6,813 nt of DNA from assembly GCA_039927975.1 (NCBI GenBank), contig JBDSTZ010000335.1, forward strand, positions 1 to 6,813. Reading direction: 5' to 3'. The DNA is from JBDSTZ01 sp039927975 (lineage in GTDB: Bacteria > Pseudomonadota > Gammaproteobacteria > Burkholderiales > Burkholderiaceae_D). The notes under the pieces were generated by a model. It saw nothing but the letters and a program-made list of their open reading frames with translations, searched no databases and was not told the DNA's origin. The position numbers and the translations under genes are program-made. Numbering within the stretch: position 1 is the stretch's first letter; every line of letters begins with the position of its first letter. Positions 4,063-6,813 of this stretch are shown piece after piece.

Positions 4063-6813
4063 TCATCCTAACGCAACAAGGTGGTCGTGCGGCGCACCCA
4101 TGCCCATGATCGGCAGACTGCGGTGTTCGCGCAGCAGCTGCTCGAATTGTTCGGCGTCGAGCGGACGGCTAAAGAAGTAGCCCTGCATCTCGTCGCAGCC
4201 CTGGCGCCGCAGGTAGTCGAGCTGGGCTTCGGTCTCCACGCCCTCGGCGATCACCGACAGTTTGAGGTTGTGGGCCAGCGCGATGATCGAGGCGACGATC
4301 GCGGCGTCGTTGACGTCGTGCGAGATGTCGGCGACGAAGGAGCGGTCGATCTTGAGCACGTCGATCGGGAAGCGGCTCAGGTAGGACAGGCTCGAATAGC
4401 CGGTGCCGAAGTCGTCGATCGACAGGTTCACGCCGAGCGTTTTCATATTGTGCAGCAGCTCGACGGCCAGGTTGACGTCGCTCATGAACAGGCTCTCGGT
4501 CAGTTCGATGTCGAGCGATTCGGGCGGCAGGCCGCTCGCGCCCAGCACGGCGGCGATGTCGGCGATCAGGTTGGGCGCGCCGAACTGGCGCGCCGACAGG
4601 TTCACCGCCACCCGCAGCTTGCCAAGGCCGGCGTCCTGCCAGGCCTTGGTCTGCATGCAGGCGGTGCGCATGACCCAGGCGCCGATCGGCACGATCAGGC
4701 CGGTCTCCTCGGCGACCCCGATGAAGCGCACCGGCGAGACCATGCCAAGCTCCGGATGGCGCCAGCGGATAAGCGCCTCCATGCCGACGATCTGGCCGCT
4801 GGCCAGGTTCACCTGCGGCTGGTAGTGCAGCACGAATTCATTGCGTTCGAGCGCGTTGCGCAGCGCGCTTTCAATCCGCACCCGCTCGAGCGCTTCCTCG
4901 TTCATGGCCGGCGTGTAGAACTGGAAGTTGTTGCGGCCGAGCTTTTTGGCGCGGTACATGGCGATGTCGGCGTGCTCGATCAGGCTGTCGGCCGGCGCGC
5001 CGTCGGTCGGATACACCGCCACCCCGATGCTGCAGGTGACGAAAAATTCTTTGCTGCCCAACATGACCGGCTGGGCCACCGAATCCATCAGGCGCTGCAC
5101 CACGTCGAGCGAGAGCACCTCGTCCTCGTACTGGGTGAGAATGACGACGAATTCGTCGCCCGACAGGCGCGCCACGGTGTCGGTGTCGCGCAGCGCGTTG
5201 CGCAGGCGCGCCGCGACCGTCACCAGCAGCACGTCGCCGGCCTTGTGGCCCATGCTGTCGTTGACGAATTTGAAGCGGTCCAGGTCGATCAGCATCACCC
5301 ACACCGCGCGCGAACAGCGCTCGGAATAGGCGACCGCCTGTTCGAGCCGGTCCTGCAGCAGGCTGCGGTTCGGCAGCCCGGTCAGCACGTCGTGCTGGGC
5401 CACGTGGTGGATGCGCTGCTCGCTCAGTTTGCGCGCGGTGATGTCGGTGCCGGTGCCGCGGTAGCCGCGAAAGGCGCCGTGCTCGTCGAAGATCGGTTCG
5501 CCGTTGACGCAGAACCAGCGGGTGCCGCCGTCGGCGTCGCGCGCAGCGTACTCGAAGTTGGTGAAAGGCCGGCGCGCCTGCAGGTCGGCGATGTGGGCGC
5601 GGCCTTGCTCGGTCTCTTCCATCCCCGGCACGGTGTCCCAGCGCGTCTTGCCGATCATCGAGGAGGCGCCGTCGCCGGTTTTCTGGTCGAAGCCGCCGGT
5701 GATGTCGACAAAGCGCAAGTCCGCGTCCTGCTCCCAGTACCAGTCGGACGACATCGACACCAGCTGGCGGAAGCGCTGCTCGCTTTGCTGCAGCGCCTTT
5801 TCGGTCTGCTCGCGGTCGATCACGTCGTCGATCAGGCGTTGGTTCGACAGTTTCAGGTCGGCCGTGCGCTGGTTCACCAGCAGCTGGATGCGGCGCGAAC
5901 GCTGCACCATGGTTTGCACGAAGGCGGCCATCAGCAGGGAAAAGAGCACGCCGGCGACCAGGATCGACAGCGAGCCCAGATGGTCGGGCAGGAAGGGGCG
6001 CGGCGCCGCGCTGATGTCGATCTGCCAGTCCTGGCCGGCCACATTCAGCGGACGCAACTGGCGCCGGTTGAAATCCGGCCACAGCCACTGCGGCAGCGCC
6101 GCGCTCCTCGGCGCGGCGGCGGGCGTGGCGCTCGTCGCGGCCGCGTTGGCGCTGCGGTAGATCAGCTGGCGCTTGCCGCCGCGTTCGCCGGCGTAGACGG
6201 CGACGATCACGCTGCGGTCCTCCAGCAGGCCGGCCTGGCGCAGGATGATGTCGATCAGCTGGCCGGCGCGCATGATGACGGCGGTGTCGCCCACCAGCGC
6301 CGCCTCCCGTTCGGCCACGCTGCCGAGCGGGGCGCCGCGCCGGTACACCGGCATGATCACCTCGAAGCCATTCAAGGGCTGGGCGTCCTGCGCCAGGGTG
6401 AGCATGGCAGTCGCGCTTGCCTCGCCGCTGGCGCTGGCGCGCGCCAGCGTCTCCATCACTTCGGTATTGGGCGAGACGTTCAGGCCCAGCGCCGCCTCGT
6501 TGCCGCGCAGCGGTTCAATGTAGTCGACGACGCTGTAGCGCTCGCGCGGCGGCGCCGGGCGCCGGCCGGCGCTCGACATCTCGGTCAATACGGTGCCCGG
6601 CAGGACGGTGTCCAATTCGGCTTCGAGCGCGGCGCGTTCGTCGCCGCGCACCAGGCGGTGGAAAGTGAAGGCCTGGATGAAGGGGTAGCGCGCCGCCAGC
6701 GGCGCGGTGAAGTCGCGGAACTGTTCACGCGTGACCGGCGCGACCGCGTGGAACAGGCGGTTGGTGATGGTGAGCACTTCGACCGCTTCGTTGACGCCCT
6801 GGCCGACCGCCGC
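4063..6813 (-). CDS. CHASE-PAS-GGDEF-EAL c-di-GMP cyclase/phosphodiesterase, 5' end missing
   Basis: The frame is open to the right edge (916 residues visible), so the true start and the expected first membrane helix lie outside; the GTG at 6777 is unlikely to be the start. Numbering from that GTG: periplasmic CHASE sensor about 1-200 (YPFIQAFTFHRLV, YIEPLRGNEAALGLNV, GFEVIMPVYRRGA); membrane helix about 267-290; coiled signalling helix about 293-335; PAS about 331-445; GGDEF about 455-615; EAL about 635-890. The GGDEF signature is SGDEF (539-543), with DLDRFKFVND and an intact inhibitory RxxD site (R530, D533) five residues before it. The EAL domain keeps its catalytic set: E667 (EALIRW), N726, E758, D788-D789 (DDFGTG), K809 and the EGVE at 845-848. 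It should therefore be an active c-di-GMP phosphodiesterase, possibly also a cyclase, controlled by an outside ligand. The CHASE ligand cannot be told from sequence. No terminator follows before the small gene 130 bases downstream. Confidence 0.95.
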   Translation of the reverse strand, partial: AAVGQGVNEAVEVLTITNRLFHAVAPVTREQFRDFTAPLAARYPFIQAFTFHRLVRGDERAALEAELDTVLPGTVLTEMSSAGRRPAPPRERYSVVDYIEPLRGNEAALGLNVSPNTEVMETLARASASGEASATAMLTLAQDAQPLNGFEVIMPVYRRGAPLGSVAEREAALVGDTAVIMRAGQLIDIILRQAGLLEDRSVIVAVYAGERGGKRQLIYRSANAAATSATPAAAPRSAALPQWLWPDFNRRQLRPLNVAGQDWQIDISAAPRPFLPDHLGSLSILVAGVLFSLLMAAFVQTMVQRSRRIQLLVNQRTADLKLSNQRLIDDVIDREQTEKALQQSEQRFRQLVSMSSDWYWEQDADLRFVDITGGFDQKTGDGASSMIGKTRWDTVPGMEETEQGRAHIADLQARRPFTNFEYAARDADGGTRWFCVNGEPIFDEHGAFRGYRGTGTDITARKLSEQRIHHVAQHDVLTGLPNRSLLQDRLEQAVAYSERCSRAVWVMLIDLDRFKFVNDSMGHKAGDVLLVTVAARLRNALRDTDTVARLSGDEFVVILTQYEDEVLSLDVVQRLMDSVAQPVMLGSKEFFVTCSIGVAVYPTDGAPADSLIEHADIAMYRAKKLGRNNFQFYTPAMNEEALERVRIESALRNALERNEFVLHYQPQVNLASGQIVGMEALIRWRHPELGMVSPVRFIGVAEETGLIVPIGAWVMRTACMQTKAWQDAGLGKLRVAVNLSARQFGAPNLIADIAAVLGASGLPPESLDIELTESLFMSDVNLAVELLHNMKTLGVNLSIDDFGTGYSSLSYLSRFPIDVLKIDRSFVADISHDVNDAAIVASIIALAHNLKLSVIAEGVETEAQLDYLRRQGCDEMQGYFFSRPLDAEQFEQLLREHRSLPIMGMGAPHDHLVALG

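Noticed and set aside
4871..6088. A 405-codon open frame on the - strand inside the signalling gene, in another frame
   Set aside because: It reads as Arg/Ala/Pro-rich sequence with no domain, while the frame beside it has clear PAS and GGDEF motifs.
6432..6449. Perfect 18-bp palindrome CGCTGGCGCGCGCCAGCG
   Set aside because: It lies inside CHASE coding sequence made of Ala/Arg/Ser codons, where GC-rich codon bias readily makes such symmetry; nothing else marks it as a binding site.
1..6813. Search for CRISPR arrays, tRNAs, insertion sequences, phage or defence genes
   Set aside because: No spaced direct repeats, tRNA-like folds, transposase motifs or terminal inverted repeats were seen by eye; the space is filled by the genes described.

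Overview
The window is GC-rich DNA with the third-position GC bias of a high-GC proteobacterium. The mix of an RND efflux operon, a CHASE-PAS-GGDEF-EAL signalling protein and a small Arg-rich conserved-looking protein suggests a betaproteobacterium, perhaps Oxalobacteraceae (Massilia/Duganella-like). That placement is inference from protein style only; there is no rRNA or marker gene here.

Layout. On the + strand, bases 1-477 hold the 3' end of an RND periplasmic adaptor (membrane fusion protein) gene. Its stop overlaps the start of a complete RND inner-membrane permease gene (474-3605) in an ATGA junction, so the two are an operon and probably translationally coupled. No outer-membrane factor gene follows. 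The operon ends in two adjacent hairpins, the second (3643-3698) a long A-tract/T-tract bidirectional terminator.

On the - strand, converging on that terminator, lie a small 67-residue protein gene (3729-3932) and, upstream of it, a large CHASE-PAS-GGDEF-EAL gene (4063 to the right edge, 5' end missing). The 130-base gap between them (3933-4062) is AT-richer than the genes. It holds a weak promoter-like signal and two perfect 12-bp palindromes that look like operators.

How the parts work together. The adaptor and permease would form the inner-membrane and periplasmic parts of a proton-driven tripartite efflux pump. The CHASE protein would sense an extracytoplasmic ligand and change c-di-GMP levels through its cytoplasmic output domains. 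The pump and the c-di-GMP gene are convergent and share only a terminator, so nothing in the sequence links them functionally. Most of the window is ordinary. The parts most worth a second look are the small protein gene and its palindrome-bearing upstream region.
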